From an uncultured Pelagibacteraceae bacterium (GTDB taxonomy: Bacteria > Pseudomonadota > Alphaproteobacteria > Pelagibacterales > Pelagibacteraceae), in NCBI GenBank assembly GCA_902578315.1, contig CACHCL010000002.1, forward strand, positions 62,001 through 126,000: a stretch of DNA of 64,000 bases. The letters are read 5' to 3'. Below, one piece after another: positions 8,236 through 17,745 of the stretch. The number at the start of each line of letters is the position of its first letter. Position 1 is the stretch's first letter. The notes under the pieces were generated by a model. That model was not told the origin of the DNA. It saw nothing but the letters and a program-made list of their open reading frames with translations, and did not search any database. A program made the translations under genes and the position numbers.

Positions 8236-9744
8236 CTAGGAATTTAATTCTATTTGTTTTACAGAATTTACAAGTCTTACACGCTCAAAATCTGAAAGTC
8301 TATTTTGTGTTATTATTTGGTTTAATATTTTTGTATATTCAGAACCAGTTTGAGCATAGTTTTTCAAAGTTTCAGTTAAAGATAATCCGGTAATGCTCTT
8401 TTTTTTATCTCTTAATTGTTTTCTTTTTTCTCTAAATTTTGAATAGCTCTTATGCGTATTTAAATTATTTTTATATGCTTTTACTGATGCTCTCAATATA
8501 GGAAACTTAAGGATTTTGTGATTTTTGTCACCATCTCTTTTTAGTGGCGCGATTCCTTGTCCGTCCCATGTCCATTGACCGAAAATTGCGTTTCCTTCTA
8601 AAGCAAATCTAGATGTTCCCCATCCACTTTCTTTTGCCGCCTGTGCTAGGGCAATTGAGACAGGGATCATATCCATTCTGAAAAGAAGCTCTTCTAGATT
8701 ACCTTTTTTAACTTTATATTCTAAAAGTTTTTGTCGTAACCACTGTTTTTCAGTATCTGTTGTAAATTTTTTTTCAATTAATGTTTTAAGTTTTAATCTA
8801 TCATCTAAGATTTTTTCATTCTCAGCAACAATTAAAGGTAAAACGATTTTTATAAATGTTTCCTTTTTTAATTGAACACTTTGAAGGTTATCCAAATCTC
8901 TGGGAAACTGTGTAAAATAAATTGGTTTTACCAATTTTTCGTTTCTCACAGTTCTTAGATCGTAATCAACATCTTTAAAGAGTTGGATAACTGTCTCGGT
9001 TTTTAAATTCAGATCTGGTAATATTACTTCAGCCACATTATTTCTTTTTACTTTAAGCTCTGGTTTTTTAGCCTCTTTTTTAACCTTAATTTCTGGAGTT
9101 TTTGTCTCTTTTTTTTCTTTAACTTCAGGTTTTTTTATAACTTGTTTTTCCTTTTTCTCAGGTTTTTTAGTTTCTATTTTTTTTTCAGAAAAATCATAAT
9201 TTTTGTAAGCAGAAACTCCTGCAAATATTGCTGTAGTTATTCCAGCAACAACAAAAAATCCAATTATTACGTTTCTAGCACTTTTTTGATCGATCTGCTG
9301 ATTGTATATTGAATTAAATACATCTGTAAAAAGATCTCCAAAGAATTTTGCAATGGTGACGCCTAATGTAGGTAAAATATTAAGAAAATTTATTCCTGTA
9401 TTGCCTACGCCTTTCCATAAGTTGTTTATACCATGATTTATTTTTCTTGAAGTATCATATTTATAGTTTTCAACTCTTCTAAAAAATCTATTTTTATCTT
9501 TAATTTTTTCTTCTTTGTAACCAATGATGCTTGTTTTAAATTTTGAAATTGGTTTAGTGAAATTTTCTTTAAAAAAACTAGTTTTAAAATCCTTAGGAAT
9601 TATAATTTTATTTTTTTTTAAAATTAACTCAATTTGACCTGTTGTTAGATTTTTTCTTCTTTTCGTATAATCTTGGATCTCTTTAACATTATAAATATAG
9701 GCTAGCTCTATTAACTTATCCCTATAACTTAATTTTTTTTTCAT
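8236..9744 (-). CDS. Membrane-anchored glucosaminidase-domain (Bax-like) protein
   Basis: The 502-residue protein has a long N-terminal region, one membrane segment at about residues 158-180 (IIGFFVVAGITTAIFAG), a Lys/Glu/Pro-rich linker at 193-236, and a C-terminal domain. That domain carries ALAQAAKESGWGTSRFA followed by GNAIFGQW, characteristic of Bax-like/glucosaminidase (lysozyme-fold) peptidoglycan hydrolases; the Glu of AKESGWG would be catalytic. The linker consists of four 11-residue units and may span from membrane to cell wall. The N-terminal 150 residues, before the membrane helix, have no recognised domain. It follows nfu by three bases. Function is inferred from the domain only. 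Confidence 0.8.
   Translation of the reverse strand: MKKKLSYRDKLIELAYIYNVKEIQDYTKRRKNLTTGQIELILKKNKIIIPKDFKTSFFKENFTKPISKFKTSIIGYKEEKIKDKNRFFRRVENYKYDTSRKINHGINNLWKGVGNTGINFLNILPTLGVTIAKFFGDLFTDVFNSIYNQQIDQKSARNVIIGFFVVAGITTAIFAGVSAYKNYDFSEKKIETKKPEKKEKQVIKKPEVKEKKETKTPEIKVKKEAKKPELKVKRNNVAEVILPDLNLKTETVIQLFKDVDYDLRTVRNEKLVKPIYFTQFPRDLDNLQSVQLKKETFIKIVLPLIVAENEKILDDRLKLKTLIEKKFTTDTEKQWLRQKLLEYKVKKGNLEELLFRMDMIPVSIALAQAAKESGWGTSRFALEGNAIFGQWTWDGQGIAPLKRDGDKNHKILKFPILRASVKAYKNNLNTHKSYSKFREKRKQLRDKKKSITGLSLTETLKNYAQTGSEYTKILNQIITQNRLSDFERVRLVNSVKQIELNS
9037..9168 (-). repeat. Four 11-residue (33-bp) repeats in the glucosaminidase-like gene
   Basis: Residues 193-236 of the protein are four consecutive units: KKPEKKEKQVI, KKPEVKEKKET, KTPEIKVKKEA and KKPELKVKRNN. 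Their Lys-Pro-Glu periodicity is typical of extended, charged linkers such as TonB-type spacers. The DNA units have diverged but stay in register. Confidence 0.8.
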
Positions 9745-9747
9745 ATT

Positions 9748-10293
9748 CTAGCTAGCCTCCACTGAATTAACTTCTTTAACGTAATGCTTTAATAAATTTT
9801 GCACACCTTGTTTTAAGGTCATTAATGAACTTGGACATCCCGAACAGCTTCCTTGTAATTCAACCTTCACAACTCCATTCTCAAATGATTTAAACTTAAT
9901 GTCTCCTCCATCTCGAGCTACTGCTGGTCTAATTTTAGTATCTAAAACGTCTTTAATTTTTTTTACGGTTTCATCATTTTCTTCTGAGGAAATTGATTGT
10001 TTTTTTTCTTTTAGAATCGGTTCATCATTGTTTTCAAAATAATGGTTCAAGTGAGAAATAATCATTGGTTTAAGCTCGCTCCAAGATACATTTTCATTTT
10101 TTTTTACTGATAAAAAATTTTTAGATAAAAGAACTAGTTCAACTCCTTTAAATTCAAGAAGTTCTTTAACAAATGGATTTGATAAACTTTTTGACTTATC
10201 TTTTTGAAATTCTTCTGTACCTATTGATGAAATAGTTTTCTCAGACAAAAACTTAAGAGAGTTAGGATTTGGTGTAGATTGAGTTTGTATCAT
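9748..10293 (-). CDS. nfu: NifU-like iron-sulfur scaffold/carrier protein (Nfu)
   Basis: Nfu proteins carry a [4Fe-4S] cluster to client enzymes. The 181-residue protein has the N-terminal Nfu_N domain (QTQSTPNPNSLKFL near 3-16) and a C-terminal NifU domain with the cluster-binding CSGC at Cys150 and Cys153 (GSCSGCPSSLMTLKQGV). This two-domain form is typical of alphaproteobacteria and mitochondria. It is in line with trpS upstream (12 bp) and the glucosaminidase-like gene downstream (3 bp). Likely clients in this window are MiaB and the endonuclease III homologue; that link is inference. Confidence 0.93.
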   Translation of the reverse strand: MIQTQSTPNPNSLKFLSEKTISSIGTEEFQKDKSKSLSNPFVKELLEFKGVELVLLSKNFLSVKKNENVSWSELKPMIISHLNHYFENNDEPILKEKKQSISSEENDETVKKIKDVLDTKIRPAVARDGGDIKFKSFENGVVKVELQGSCSGCPSSLMTLKQGVQNLLKHYVKEVNSVEAS

Positions 10294-10305
10294 GTAAAAT
10301 TTATA

Positions 10306-11310
10306 TTATATCAATCCTACTTTTTCACGTATATTTTTAAGGTTTTCCTCAGCAATAATATTGGCTTTTTCTTTACCTTTTTGCAAAATTTGCTCAAGAT
10401 GAGCCTTGTCGCCTAATAATTTTTTAATTTCTTTTCCAACTGGTGTTATTTCACTTATTAAAAGATCTGCTAATTTTGTTTTTAAAAAGGAATATTCTTT
10501 TCCAGACATTTCGTTTAAAACTTTTTCAATATTATTATTGGATATTTCAGAGTAAATATTAATTAGGTTTAATGCCTCAGGTTTAGTGTCTAGATCTTTA
10601 AGATTGTCTGGTATTTGATTAGAGTCTGATTTTGCTTTTTTTATTTTTTTACTTATCTCATCTTTGGTATCTTTAAGATTAATTCTTGAATAATCTGACT
10701 CTTCAGATTTGCTCATCTTTTTTGTGCCATCTCTTAAGCTCATTACTCTTGAGATATTTTTTGAGATTAATGGCTCAGGCAAAGGGAAAAAATCTTTGCA
10801 ATTAAAATCATTATTAAACTTTTGTGCTATATCCCTTGACAACTCCAAATGTTGTTTTTGATCAGCTCCAACAGGTACATGAGTGGCTTTATACAAAAGT
10901 ATATCTGCGGCCATAAGATTTGGATAAATATATAAACCAACACTGGCTTTTTCTTTATCTGATCCAGCTTTATCTTTAAATTGGGTCATTCGGTTTAACC
11001 ATCCAATTTTAGAAACACAATTTAAAATCCAAGCTAGCTCAGTATGACCTGACACTGATGATTGGTTGAATATAATACTTTTATCCGGATCAAGACCTGT
11101 TGCTAGAAAGCTTGCTAATGTTTCTAATACATTATTTCGTAACTCATTTGGATTTTGAAATACTGTTATTGCATGCAAATCTACAACACAATAAATACAA
11201 TTCATTTCCTTCTGAAGTGAAACGAAATTTTTAAGTGCACCTAGATAGTTTCCTAAATGCAGGTTACCAGTGGGTTGCACGCCTGAAAATACCAATCTTT
11301 TTTTTTCCAT
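10306..11310 (-). CDS. trpS: Tryptophanyl-tRNA synthetase
   Basis: TrpS charges tRNA-Trp. The 334-residue protein has the class I HIGH-like motif PTGNLHLGN at 13-21 and the KMSKS motif at 198-202, with the usual family length. Its ATG at 11310 directly abuts the murJ stop codon (zero-base spacing). This murJ-trpS-nfu order also occurs in other alphaproteobacteria. Identification is secure. Confidence 0.96.
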   Translation of the reverse strand: MEKKRLVFSGVQPTGNLHLGNYLGALKNFVSLQKEMNCIYCVVDLHAITVFQNPNELRNNVLETLASFLATGLDPDKSIIFNQSSVSGHTELAWILNCVSKIGWLNRMTQFKDKAGSDKEKASVGLYIYPNLMAADILLYKATHVPVGADQKQHLELSRDIAQKFNNDFNCKDFFPLPEPLISKNISRVMSLRDGTKKMSKSEESDYSRINLKDTKDEISKKIKKAKSDSNQIPDNLKDLDTKPEALNLINIYSEISNNNIEKVLNEMSGKEYSFLKTKLADLLISEITPVGKEIKKLLGDKAHLEQILQKGKEKANIIAEENLKNIREKVGLI

Positions 11311-12837
11311 TTAATTAGTTCTATAATTATTAATTTTTAGCAATCCTAACAAATAACAAGATAACAAATAAACTGCTCCTACGAAACCTACAATAATTAA
11401 CAAATAGATCGATTTGTAAATGTAGGAATAATCAAGAAAACTTGAATATTTTCCAATTGTTAACAAAAGAAGAATAGACATGATAATTGATGAAAAGATT
11501 ATTTTAAGAATGTTGTAGAATAATTTCTTTTGTAAAAGAAGGAGATTATTTTTGTTTAAATGATATATAAATATTAAAACACCTACCCATGTCGAAAATG
11601 ATGTTGCGATAGGAATAATTAAAAATCCTACCTGATTAAAAAAGGTAACGCTAATAATAATGTTTAATAAAACTATAAATGAAGATATGTAAAATGGAAT
11701 TTTTGTATTATCTCGTGCAAAGAAAAAATTAGATAAAATTTTAACTAAAGAAAATGCTACTATACCGTATCCAAAATACATTAATGCAAATGCCGTCAAC
11801 TTAACATCGTTAGATGAAAAAGACCCATAACCAAATAATCCATTAACTATTTCTTCCGAAGCAATGATAAGTCCTAAACTGGCAGGAATTGAAAATAACA
11901 AGGAAAGTTGTATCGAATTATTTTGAATGTTAGAAACCTGCGAAAAATTTTTTGTTTTGAGTGCCTTTGATAAAACAGGCAACGAAACAGTACCGACTGC
12001 TATTCCGGCAATAGCTAAATTAATTTGGTAAACCCTGTCAGCATAATATAAATAAGAAACCGCACCAGATTGAAAAGAAGCTATTATAGTGCCAACTAGA
12101 ATATTTATTTGGGTAACTCCGGAAGAGAAAATACTTGGCAATAATTTTTTAAAAAAAAATTTTACTCTATTATTTACTTTAAAGTTAAATTTAAGTTTTG
12201 GTTTATAAAATTTAAGAGTAAAATAAATTAAGAAAATTAATTGAAGTATACCAGCCATTGTTACTCCGTAAGATAGTTGTTTTGCTATGTTAAAATCTTG
12301 CAAATAAGAAAGAAAAATACTTAATATTAATACAATATTTAAAATTATTGGCGCAGCTGAGGCAGCAGCAAATTTATTATTTGAATTTAAAATTCCAGAA
12401 AAAAAGGATGATAAACTTACAAATAGTAAGAATGGAAATGTTATTCTTGTAAGCTCAACAGCTAAATTAAATTTTACATCATCTCCAGCAAAACCTGGGG
12501 CAATTAAATAAATAAGATATGGTGTAAATATTTCTGCGAGGGTAACTATAAAAGTTAAAATAAGGAAAAGAAAACTTAAAACATCATCAGCAAATACTCT
12601 TCCAGATTTTTTACTTTTTAATTTTGCTGAAGTGTAAGAAGGTATGAAAGCTGCATTAAATGTGCCTTCAGCAAAAAGGCGTCTAAAGGTGTTGGGTAGT
12701 CTAAAAGCAACAAAGAAGGCATCTGCAAAAATCGAGGCCCCTAAAAAAATTGCAATTAAAATATCTCTAATATAACCTAAAATTCTGCTTATTATCGTGA
12801 AAAAACTAAATATTGATGTTGAAAAAAGTAAGTTCAT
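11311..12837 (-). CDS. murJ: Lipid II flippase MurJ
   Basis: MurJ (MviN) flips lipid-linked peptidoglycan precursor across the inner membrane. The 508-residue protein is polytopic with about 14 predicted hydrophobic segments. It shows the family's N-terminal signature ISRILGYIRDILIAIFLGA followed by DAFFVAFRLPNTFRRLFAEG. The ATG is at 12837. It leads the trpS-nfu-glucosaminidase run. Together with rho, lnt, lptE and lolA it adds to the envelope-biogenesis content of the window. It is divergent from maeB across a 72-bp spacer that must hold both promoters. Confidence 0.95.
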   Translation of the reverse strand: MNLLFSTSIFSFFTIISRILGYIRDILIAIFLGASIFADAFFVAFRLPNTFRRLFAEGTFNAAFIPSYTSAKLKSKKSGRVFADDVLSFLFLILTFIVTLAEIFTPYLIYLIAPGFAGDDVKFNLAVELTRITFPFLLFVSLSSFFSGILNSNNKFAAASAAPIILNIVLILSIFLSYLQDFNIAKQLSYGVTMAGILQLIFLIYFTLKFYKPKLKFNFKVNNRVKFFFKKLLPSIFSSGVTQINILVGTIIASFQSGAVSYLYYADRVYQINLAIAGIAVGTVSLPVLSKALKTKNFSQVSNIQNNSIQLSLLFSIPASLGLIIASEEIVNGLFGYGSFSSNDVKLTAFALMYFGYGIVAFSLVKILSNFFFARDNTKIPFYISSFIVLLNIIISVTFFNQVGFLIIPIATSFSTWVGVLIFIYHLNKNNLLLLQKKLFYNILKIIFSSIIMSILLLLTIGKYSSFLDYSYIYKSIYLLIIVGFVGAVYLLSCYLLGLLKINNYRTN

Positions 12838-12909
12838 ATATGTTATCTCAATTAAGCCATAAATTTATAGTGAATTAATTTTCTTTATATTACATACTCA
12901 TAAAAATAA

Positions 12910-15192
12910 ATGCCAAAGAAAACAGAAATTGATCATTATTCAGATAAAGAGGCCCTTGATTTTCATATAAACGGAAAGTCAGGCAAAATTGAGATTAACT
13001 CTAGTAAGCCTTTAACTACAAAACGAGATCTATCTCTTGCTTATTCTCCAGGAGTTGCAGCCCCAGTAAAAGAAATCGCAAAAAATCCGGACTTAGCATA
13101 CGATTATACGAGTAAAGGAAATTTAGTGGCCGTAATTAGTAATGGATCAGCTATTTTGGGGCTTGGTAATCTTGGAGCTTTAGCATCTAAACCAGTTATG
13201 GAGGGAAAATCTGTTTTATTTAAAAGATTTGCAGATATTGACTCCATTGATATTGAAATAAATAATAATAATCCACAGTCAATTATAGAAACAATTAAAA
13301 ATATTGGTGGGACATTTGGAGGTATAAATCTTGAAGATATTGCGGCTCCAGACTGCTTTATAATAGAACAAAAATTAAAAGAAATTTTAGACATACCAAT
13401 CTTTCATGATGACCAACATGGAACTGCAATTATTACTACAGCAGCATTAATTAATGCATTAGATATTTCTGATAAGAAAATTGATAAAGTGAAAGTAGTT
13501 ATTAATGGCGCAGGTGCCTCTGCACAGGCTTGCGCAAATCTATTCAAAAGTTCTGGCGTAAAAAATGAAAATATAATTATGTGTGATAGTAAAGGTGTCA
13601 TTTATAAAGGTCGAAAAAATATTGATCAGTTCAAATCCGCTTATGCTTTGGATACTGAACTAAGAACATTAAACCAGGCGATCAAAAATGCAGATGTGTT
13701 TTTGGGATTGTCTGCTAAAGATGTTGTTTCAAAGGAAATGATAAAATCAATGGCCAAAAACCCTATAATTTTTGCTTGTGCTAATCCAGACCCAGAGATT
13801 AAACCAGAATTGATTAAAGAGGCAAGGTCAGATGCAATAATTGCAACTGGTAGATCAGATTATCCTAATCAAGTTAATAACTTGATAGGTTTTCCTTATA
13901 TATTCAGAGGAGCATTAGACGTAAGAGCTAAGGAAATTAATGAAGAAATGAAGGTTGCTGCTGCAAATGCAATAGCTCTTTTGGCAAGGGAAAATGTTCC
14001 AGATGAAGTTGTTTCTGCTTATGGAGGTGATAGACCTAGATACGGTAAAGAATACATCATACCATCTACTTTTGATCCTAGATTGATAAGTGTAATACCA
14101 GCAGCAGTTGCTAAAGCTGCGATGAAAAGTGGGGTAGCAAGAAAAAATATTCCGGACTTAGAGATGTATAAAGATCAGTTGATGAATCGACTCGACCCTA
14201 CGATGTCTTTAATGCAAGGAATTAACGCAAAAGTTAGAAAAAATCCTAAACGAGTTATTTTTGCAGAAGGAGAAGATGAGAATATGCTTAAGGCAGCAAT
14301 TGAATTTGGCAGGAATAAACTAGGAACACCAATTTTAATTGGTGCTGAAAAAAGAATTAAAGAGCAACTAAAAAATATAGGTTTAGACGAAAATTATAAA
14401 ATTGAAATAGTTAATTCTACTGATAAAGAAAAACGTAAAAAATACGTCAAACACCTTTACAAGAAACTTCAACGCGAAGGCCAATTAGAAAGAGACGTTG
14501 ATCGTTTAGTTCGAAATGAACGTATAGCTTGGGGTGCCTCAATGATTGCGTGCAAAGATGCTGATGCAATGGTTACTGGAAATATTCGTCACTATGCTGC
14601 TTCCATAGAAAAACTTAAAAAAGTGACTGAGCCTAGACCTGGTGAGGAAATATTTGGTATGACAATGATAACTTTAAAAGGCAAAACAATTCTAGTTGCT
14701 GATACAAATGTACAAGATTTTCCTTCTCCTGAAAGACTGGTAAAGGTTTCGAAATCGTGTGTTCGTGTAGCCAGACTTTTTGGTTTTGATCCTAAAGTTG
14801 CTTTTTTATCTCACTCAACTTTTGGAAAACCGATTTCCAAAAATACTAAACATGTTAGAGATGCTATTGAACTATTAAAGAAAGAAAAAGTTGATTTTGA
14901 TTTCGATGGTGAGATGCAGCCTGATGTTGCATTAAATCCTACTTATCAGGAAATCTACCCATTTTCAAAAATTGTTGGAAATGCAAATATTTTGATTATG
15001 CCTGCACTTCATAGCGCAGCCATTTCAACAAAATTAATGAAAGTTTTTGGAGGAGGAAAATTAATAGGGCCACTTTTGATTGGCCTTGGTTCACCTATTG
15101 AAGTTGCTCCGCTAAGAGCAAGCACCTCTGAAATTTTAAATCTAGCCTCTATTGCAGCTTATTCTTCAGATGTAATTGACTATACAAACTAA
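12910..15192 (+). CDS. maeB: NADP-dependent malic enzyme with C-terminal phosphotransacetylase-like domain
   Basis: MaeB decarboxylates malate to pyruvate with reduction of NADP. The 760-residue protein is the long form. Residues 1 to about 430 are the malic enzyme domain (SYPG-like LAYSPGVAAPVKEIAKNP, then NAD-binding VVINGAGASAQACANLF). The rest is a phosphotransacetylase-like domain that in other bacteria mediates allosteric control by acetyl-CoA. The length is typical. The 3' end overlaps the convergent BON lipoprotein gene by 4 bp. It is divergent from murJ. Identification is secure; the regulatory role of the second domain is taken from family knowledge. Confidence 0.95.
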   Translation: MPKKTEIDHYSDKEALDFHINGKSGKIEINSSKPLTTKRDLSLAYSPGVAAPVKEIAKNPDLAYDYTSKGNLVAVISNGSAILGLGNLGALASKPVMEGKSVLFKRFADIDSIDIEINNNNPQSIIETIKNIGGTFGGINLEDIAAPDCFIIEQKLKEILDIPIFHDDQHGTAIITTAALINALDISDKKIDKVKVVINGAGASAQACANLFKSSGVKNENIIMCDSKGVIYKGRKNIDQFKSAYALDTELRTLNQAIKNADVFLGLSAKDVVSKEMIKSMAKNPIIFACANPDPEIKPELIKEARSDAIIATGRSDYPNQVNNLIGFPYIFRGALDVRAKEINEEMKVAAANAIALLARENVPDEVVSAYGGDRPRYGKEYIIPSTFDPRLISVIPAAVAKAAMKSGVARKNIPDLEMYKDQLMNRLDPTMSLMQGINAKVRKNPKRVIFAEGEDENMLKAAIEFGRNKLGTPILIGAEKRIKEQLKNIGLDENYKIEIVNSTDKEKRKKYVKHLYKKLQREGQLERDVDRLVRNERIAWGASMIACKDADAMVTGNIRHYAASIEKLKKVTEPRPGEEIFGMTMITLKGKTILVADTNVQDFPSPERLVKVSKSCVRVARLFGFDPKVAFLSHSTFGKPISKNTKHVRDAIELLKKEKVDFDFDGEMQPDVALNPTYQEIYPFSKIVGNANILIMPALHSAAISTKLMKVFGGGKLIGPLLIGLGSPIEVAPLRASTSEILNLASIAAYSSDVIDYTN

Positions 15193-15767
15193 AGTTTGTT
15201 TCTACTTAACTCGCTTGCTAAATAAATTGATGGGAAAACTTCTTTAACATCATATATTTTATTTGCCTCTCTAATTACCTCTTTTTTTTCTTGCATATCC
15301 ATTGCTATACCAAATATGTAGATATTTTTATTTATTGTTTCTAAGGTATAATTTCTAGCTTTTGTTTTTTTGTTAAAGATCAAGGCAGATCTTAATTGAC
15401 TTGTAATTAAAATATCTTTCGCAGTGCTTTTAAAATTACTTTGACTTTTAATTGTAATTGCATTTTTTACTGATCTGACACCTTTAGTTTCCCATGCCAT
15501 TTTGGTGATTTTAATTTTTTCTTCAGGCTCATCTACCTTTCCTGATAAAAATATTCTGCCATCTAAAACTTCAGACTGTATAGAAATAAAATATTTCTTA
15601 TCTGCTAATGCTAATCTCGCAGATAAATTTTTTTGCATAATTGTATCATCTATTTGCATTCCTATAGTTCTTGGATCGAATGTAATATCTACTCCCGCCC
15701 CAAACTGGCCGACTGATGAACAAGAGGTTAAAAAGGCAATAATGAGTAAACTAATTATTTTTTTCAT
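15189..15767 (-). CDS. BON-domain outer-membrane lipoprotein
   Basis: The 192-residue protein starts with a lipoprotein signal peptide ending in the lipobox LTSC (MKKIISLLIIAFLTSC). Two BON-like segments follow: the first with LDGRIFLSGKVDEPEEK, the second with INKNIYIFGIAMDMQEKKEV. BON domains in OsmY- and DolP-type proteins bind phospholipid and support envelope integrity. The gene overlaps rsmI by 17 bp at its start and maeB by 4 bp at its end. A DolP-like gene next to rsmI is a familiar proteobacterial arrangement, here without the yraN or diaA genes that often lie between them. Confidence 0.85.
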   Translation of the reverse strand: MKKIISLLIIAFLTSCSSVGQFGAGVDITFDPRTIGMQIDDTIMQKNLSARLALADKKYFISIQSEVLDGRIFLSGKVDEPEEKIKITKMAWETKGVRSVKNAITIKSQSNFKSTAKDILITSQLRSALIFNKKTKARNYTLETINKNIYIFGIAMDMQEKKEVIREANKIYDVKEVFPSIYLASELSRNKL

Positions 15768-16587
15768 TTTTCAAGCTTAAGCAAATTTCGTAAATTTCTT
15801 TTTTTTTAAATTTTCCTGTCTGTAAAATTAATTCAACTGTATCTTTTAAGCTATACTTTTTTAAATATTTTTTTGCTTTGTTAATAATTTCATTTTTATC
15901 AGTTTTCTCTGTAAATTTGTGATCAGATATTACAACAGTCACTTCACCTTTCATTGAAGTTTTGTTAATTTTAAGGTTGTTGATGTCTCCCCTTATGAGA
16001 TTTTCATGAATTTTTGTTAACTCTTTAGCTATTAGAATTTTTCTTTCAGGGAAATATTCTTTAAATTTTGATAAATAATTGTTAATTTTTTTTCCAGGCA
16101 CAAAAAAAACTAATGAATAAGAAATATTTTTAAGAGATATCAAAATTTTATTAATTTCACTTTCTTTTTTTGGTAAAAATCCGAAAAATAAAAATTGATC
16201 ACTAAATCCCGAGACACTCAAAGCAGTAGTAATCGAGGAAACACCTGGAATTGGGACAATGCCGATATTTCTTTTTATGCACTCATTTAGAAGTATTCGA
16301 CCTGGATCAGATAACATTGGTGTTCCCGCGTCAGATATTAGAGACAAAATTTTGCCCTGATTAATGTGCTCTATAATGTTAATTAGCTGTTTTCTCTCAT
16401 TAAATTTATGGTAAGAGATCAGTTTTTTTTTAATTTTAAAATGATTTAATAGTTTAACAGAATGTCTAGTATCCTCACATAGAATAATGTCTGAATTTTT
16501 TAATACTTTTTCTGCTCTTAATGTTAAGTCATCTAAATTTCCAATGGGCGTTGAAACGATGTATAAAGTATTTGTATTCAAAATCAT
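15751..16587 (-). CDS. rsmI: 16S rRNA 2'-O-ribose C1402 methyltransferase RsmI
   Basis: RsmI methylates the ribose of C1402 in 16S rRNA using SAM. The 278-residue protein has the family N-terminus LYIVSTPIGNLDDLTLRA, the CEDTRHS motif, and LISDAGTPMLSDPG followed by VPIPGVSSITTALS. These are all signatures of the tetrapyrrole-methylase fold subfamily. The ATG at 16587 lies only three bases from the ATG of the divergent LpoA-like gene. The 3' end overlaps the BON lipoprotein start by 17 bp. Confidence 0.95.
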   Translation of the reverse strand: MILNTNTLYIVSTPIGNLDDLTLRAEKVLKNSDIILCEDTRHSVKLLNHFKIKKKLISYHKFNERKQLINIIEHINQGKILSLISDAGTPMLSDPGRILLNECIKRNIGIVPIPGVSSITTALSVSGFSDQFLFFGFLPKKESEINKILISLKNISYSLVFFVPGKKINNYLSKFKEYFPERKILIAKELTKIHENLIRGDINNLKINKTSMKGEVTVVISDHKFTEKTDKNEIINKAKKYLKKYSLKDTVELILQTGKFKKKEIYEICLSLKNEKNN

Positions 16588-16590
16588 CTT

Positions 16591-17745
16591 ATGAAAAAAA
16601 TTTTTGGTCTAATTCTATCTTATACATTAATATTCTTTAATATTAATCTTTTCGGTAAAGAAAATATTAACATTTTAAAAATTGGCTTGCTTGCCCCTTT
16701 AAGTGGTGAATATAAAGAATTGGGAGACTCTCTTTTGTATTCGCTCCAACTAGCACTTGATGAAATAAATGATAGAAATGTATTTATTGTACCAAGGGAC
16801 TCTGGATTTAATGACACCAAAAAGTTAAATTCTGCTATACGAGAAATTAAAGCAGAGGGTGTAAATGTAATAATTGGTCCAATAAGTAATAAAGACTTTC
16901 CAGAAACAAATAAGTTTAATGATACCATTTTTATTTCTCCCTCAAACATTTCTCCAGAATTCTCCAATAATATAATTAGTATAGGGATTAGTTTGGAGTC
17001 CCAACTAAATGCAATTACAAATTTTTTAAGGAAGCAAAAAAAAAGTAAAACAATAATAATGTTTCCGAAAAATCAATACGAAAATTTTATAGAAAAAAAA
17101 CTTGAAAGTCTTAATTTACAAAATTTTAAGATTTTCAAATACAGCGCTGATCCACAAGTACTTACAGGTGAAATTGAAAAACTAACAAATTATAACCAAA
17201 GGAAAAAAAATCTTGAACTTAGGAAAAAAATGTTTGAAGACAAAGAAGATGATCAGTCAATTAGAACATTGGAAAAACTTGAGCAACTTTATACATTAGG
17301 TGATGTTAATTTTGATTCGGTCATAATTATAGATTTTGGAAATAATTTAAAAAGTGTTTTAACATCCTTAGTGTACACAGACGTAAATCAGGATAAGGTT
17401 TTACTTACAACTGTAAATCAATGGTTTGATGAAAGTATTTTTTATGAAAATACAATAAGAAATTTGTATTATCCTTCAATAGATTATAAGGAATTTAAAA
17501 AGTACAATGATAAATATTTCAAAAAATACCAAAAATACCCGAATGAAATAACAATTTTAACCTATGATGCACTAGGTTTAATTTACTATGCGTGGAAAAC
17601 TAATGGCAAGATTACCTCTATTAATGATTTTTCTTTTAAAAATAAAATTAAAGGTAAAACGGGAACTTTCAGCTTTAAAGATAAGAAAGTTAAGCAAGAT
17701 CTTGAAATATATAAAACTGATAAAAATAAATTTATAAAGTTTTAA
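16591..17745 (+). CDS. Periplasmic LpoA-like / penicillin-binding protein activator family protein
   Basis: The 384-residue protein has an N-terminal signal peptide (MKKIFGLILSYTLIFFNINLFG) and a type I periplasmic-binding fold. The fold begins ILKIGLLAPLSGEYKELGDS, with the later GVNVIIGPISNKDF. A divergent position next to rsmI is typical of LpoA-like (YraM) proteins, which in gammaproteobacteria activate the peptidoglycan synthase PBP1A. No lipobox cysteine is obvious at the signal-peptide end, so it may be soluble and not lipid-anchored. An alternative is a branched-chain amino-acid-type binding protein, but no transporter genes are adjacent. The gene overlaps rdgB by 14 bp at its 3' end. 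Confidence 0.75.
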   Translation: MKKIFGLILSYTLIFFNINLFGKENINILKIGLLAPLSGEYKELGDSLLYSLQLALDEINDRNVFIVPRDSGFNDTKKLNSAIREIKAEGVNVIIGPISNKDFPETNKFNDTIFISPSNISPEFSNNIISIGISLESQLNAITNFLRKQKKSKTIIMFPKNQYENFIEKKLESLNLQNFKIFKYSADPQVLTGEIEKLTNYNQRKKNLELRKKMFEDKEDDQSIRTLEKLEQLYTLGDVNFDSVIIIDFGNNLKSVLTSLVYTDVNQDKVLLTTVNQWFDESIFYENTIRNLYYPSIDYKEFKKYNDKYFKKYQKYPNEITILTYDALGLIYYAWKTNGKITSINDFSFKNKIKGKTGTFSFKDKKVKQDLEIYKTDKNKFIKF

